A DNA stretch of 23,484 nucleotides from positions 8,052 through 31,535 of the forward strand of contig DCIO01000079.1 of NCBI GenBank assembly GCA_002315885.1. Reading direction: 5' to 3'. The notes beneath the pieces are model-generated. The model did no database searches and was not told where the DNA came from. It saw only the letters and a program-made list of their open reading frames with translations. Origin of the DNA: Lentisphaeria bacterium UBA1724 (GTDB taxonomy: Bacteria; Verrucomicrobiota; Lentisphaeria; Oligosphaerales; Oligosphaeraceae). Below, piece by piece: positions 21,735 through 23,484 of the stretch. Both the position numbers and the translations under genes were made by a program. Position 1 is the first letter of the stretch; every line of letters begins with the position of its first letter.

Positions 21735-22697
21735 ATGAGCGAAATTGACGAGCAAGTGAAGGGCGATGTCTTCGATGGCGGGGACGCCGTTGGTGCATCC
21801 ATGACGCCCGAGAAGGGCCGTACGGGCTACGTTGCCTTGTTGGGGCGTCCGAATACGGGCAAATCCACCTTTTTGAACACGGTTTTGGGATGCCATCTGG
21901 CGGCGGTTTCATCCAAGCCCCAGACCACCCGCAAATCCATGCTGGGCATCTACAATGACCGGGATTCCCAGATTATCTTCCTGGATGCGCCAGGCGTCCA
22001 TCCCTCGAAATTGGCCATTGACGAAGCGATGTCGGAGTCGGTGGCGAAGGTCCTGGAGGATGCGGATATCGTGGTCTGTCTGATAGACCCCACCCGCACC
22101 CCTGGCGAAGAGGACGGCCTGGCGGCGGATTTGGCTTCCACCTGCGGAAAGCCCGTGCTGCTGGTCTTGAACAAGAATGACGTGAGCACGCCCCAGCAGC
22201 GCCAGGCGAGTCTGGCATTCTACCGGGAGAAGCTCCCGCAGGCGGAGGCTCTCGAGATGACGGCGCTGGATGGCGCCAGCGCGGGTCGACTGATTGCAAA
22301 GCTGAAGTCCCTCCTGCCCGAAGAGCTCTTCCTCTATGACCGTGAGGATGTCACTACCGTCTATGAGCGGGATATCGCCGCGGAGCTGATACGCGAGGCG
22401 CTTCTGGAACTCCTGCGGGAAGAAATTCCCCACGCCATTGCGGTGACCATCGACTCCTGGACTGTCAGCGACACGGGCATCGCCATCGAAAGCACCCTGA
22501 CCCTGGAGCGTGAGGCCCACAAGGGCATCGTCATCGGCCAGGGTGGAAAGATGATCAAGGCCATTCGTCACGCGGCGGTGAAGAAAATCGCGGAGCTCTG
22601 TCAGGGTGCACACATCGACCTGGAGATGCGCATTCGCGTGGTGCCGAATTGGCGGAAACACAAGCAGTTCCTGAAGAACATCAAGTTATGGGAGTAG
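21735..22697 (+). CDS. era: GTPase Era
   Basis: Ribosome-associated GTPase that binds the 3' end of 16S rRNA during 30S maturation. The 320 residues have an N-terminal extension of about 30 acidic or flexible residues. Then come G1 GRPNTGKST (37-45), the QTTRKS switch (G2), DAPGV (G3) and NKND (146-149, G4). The C-terminal KH domain has the GxxG loop GQGGKMIKAI (268-277), distinguishing Era from other small GTPases. The ATG at 21735 has no Shine-Dalgarno, and translation may be coupled to the small gene before it. Its end overlaps the comF start by 10 bases. The gene belongs with rsmB to ribosome assembly. Confidence 0.95.
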   Translation: MSEIDEQVKGDVFDGGDAVGASMTPEKGRTGYVALLGRPNTGKSTFLNTVLGCHLAAVSSKPQTTRKSMLGIYNDRDSQIIFLDAPGVHPSKLAIDEAMSESVAKVLEDADIVVCLIDPTRTPGEEDGLAADLASTCGKPVLLVLNKNDVSTPQQRQASLAFYREKLPQAEALEMTALDGASAGRLIAKLKSLLPEELFLYDREDVTTVYERDIAAELIREALLELLREEIPHAIAVTIDSWTVSDTGIAIESTLTLEREAHKGIVIGQGGKMIKAIRHAAVKKIAELCQGAHIDLEMRIRVVPNWRKHKQFLKNIKLWE

Positions 22698-23407
22698 CCG
22701 CAAAAGCCCTCCATCTTTTTGACTTGATGCTGGCGCCTTCCATCTGCCCCGCATGCCAGAAAAATCTCGCACAGGAGAGCGTGGATGGACGGCTCTGTCG
22801 CGCATGCGACGAGGACTTGGTGCGTCTGCCTGAGACTCGCTGCGGGCTTTGTGGGACGCCGCTGAATACCTCGCTGGAACTCTGCCGAGAGTGCGTAGAG
22901 ACGCCCCGGCCCTGGATTGCGGGCACTGCGGCATTCCCCTACGACGGGCCTGTCGGCGATTGGATACGCGCCTACAAATACGGCGGTCGGACGGATTTTC
23001 TGAATTTCTTTGTGCGTGAGATGGCCAATGCCTGGCGCGCCCATCATGGCAGTGCCACCCCTGAGGCAGTTACGCCAATTCCTCTTCATTGGCTGCGGTT
23101 GCGTTTGCGGGGCTTCAACCAGGCTGCGTTGTTGGCGGAGGGGCTGGCCCGTGAACTGGGGCTGGAATACCTCCCTGCGCTGAAACGCAGCCACGCCACC
23201 GCCCACCAGGCGCGGTTAGGCGAATCCACCCGCGCCAAGAATTTGCGGCGGGCCTTTTCCGTGCCTCATCCCGAGAGCGTGGAGGGGAAGTCGATTCTGG
23301 TGGTGGATGATGTCTTTACCACGGGGGCTACCATGACCGCCGCTTGCCAGGCACTCATGGAGGCCGGCGCCGAAGAAACCGCCGTCATCGCCATCGCGAG
23401 GGCGTAG
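22688..23407 (+). CDS. comF: ComF-family phosphoribosyltransferase-like protein
   Basis: Cytoplasmic protein of the ComF/GntX group, linked in other bacteria to DNA uptake. The 239 residues have four CxxC pairs (Cys20/23, 37/40, 52/55, 66/69) forming a double zinc ribbon. A type I phosphoribosyltransferase domain follows, with family blocks YKYGGR, PIPLHWLRLRLRGFNQA and the PRPP motif VVDDVFTTGATM (205-216). The ATG at 22688 overlaps the end of era, which suggests coupling; a TTG at 22649 would extend it further into era without family support. No other competence gene is in the window. The stop is followed almost at once by the palindromic repeat at the window end. Confidence 0.92.
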   Translation: MGVAAKALHLFDLMLAPSICPACQKNLAQESVDGRLCRACDEDLVRLPETRCGLCGTPLNTSLELCRECVETPRPWIAGTAAFPYDGPVGDWIRAYKYGGRTDFLNFFVREMANAWRAHHGSATPEAVTPIPLHWLRLRLRGFNQAALLAEGLARELGLEYLPALKRSHATAHQARLGESTRAKNLRRAFSVPHPESVEGKSILVVDDVFTTGATMTAACQALMEAGAEETAVIAIARA

Positions 23408-23408
23408 C

Positions 23409-23484
23409 CTTGCCCCTGGTTTCGCTTGCGCCTTTGCCCCTCGTTTCGCTTGCGCCTTTCGGCGCGCGCTACACGAGGGGCGCA
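23409..23484 (+). repeat. Dispersed palindromic repeat, copy 7 (cut by window end)
   Basis: A partial left half (CCCCTGGTTTCGCTTGCGCC) is followed by a fuller copy with CCCCTCG (23437-23443), core ending GCGCTACA, and right arm CGAGGGG. The window stops in the linker. As in copy 6, the left half is tandemly duplicated. Confidence 0.85.

Overview
The window looks like a chromosomal segment of a GC-rich, anaerobic, gut- or rumen-type bacterium. It carries a GTP-type PEP carboxykinase and a long-form pyrophosphate-dependent phosphofructokinase as its two most codon-biased genes, plus an intracellular GH29 alpha-L-fucosidase. This mix, with Shine-Dalgarno sequences present at some genes and absent at others, would fit the Planctomycetota/Verrucomicrobiota/Lentisphaerota/Kiritimatiellota group. 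That placement is inference; no rRNA or other marker proves it. There are no tRNA or rRNA genes, transposase genes, phage genes or CRISPR arrays.

Layout. 1-224: palindromic repeats. 225-977: ktrA-like K+ channel regulator. 1039-1512 (minus): secreted DUF192 protein, divergent from miaB (1531-2865), which is followed by a GH29 fucosidase (2884-4623). 4624-5020: a cluster of dispersed palindromic repeats, one with its core inverted. 5116-6939: pckG with a strong terminator, then a diverged palindrome and a small His/Cys/Asp-tailed protein (7100-7462). 7553-8839 hisD, 8921-10705 argS, 10954-12609 pfp. 12610-12955: heptamer repeats surrounding a candidate structured RNA that ends in an intrinsic terminator. 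12977-13723 tcdA. 13963-18120: large SNF2-family ATPase. 18319-19071 HAD hydrolase, followed by a small membrane protein (19074-19604) that converges on rsmB (19611-20813, minus). 20903-23407: probable operon of a LysM/coiled-coil exported protein, a 79-residue unknown, era and comF. The window ends inside another copy of the palindromic repeat.

How it works together. Most genes are housekeeping: tRNA modification (miaB, tcdA), tRNA charging (argS), rRNA methylation and ribosome maturation (rsmB, era), histidine synthesis (hisD) and central carbon flux. pckG and pfp act at two control points of glycolysis/gluconeogenesis and share an identical 14-bp promoter-like sequence at nearly the same distance from their start codons.

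The unusual content is between the genes. One family is a roughly 68-bp two-hairpin repeat: one copy has its 29-bp core exactly inverted between intact inverted arms, and a diverged relative has compensatory arm changes. A second family is a composite element of 7-bp tandem repeats flanking a covarying hairpin, placed directly after stop codons. Third is a roughly 230-nt stretch with at least five good stems and a terminator, lying between two heptamer arrays, which is a candidate undescribed non-coding RNA.
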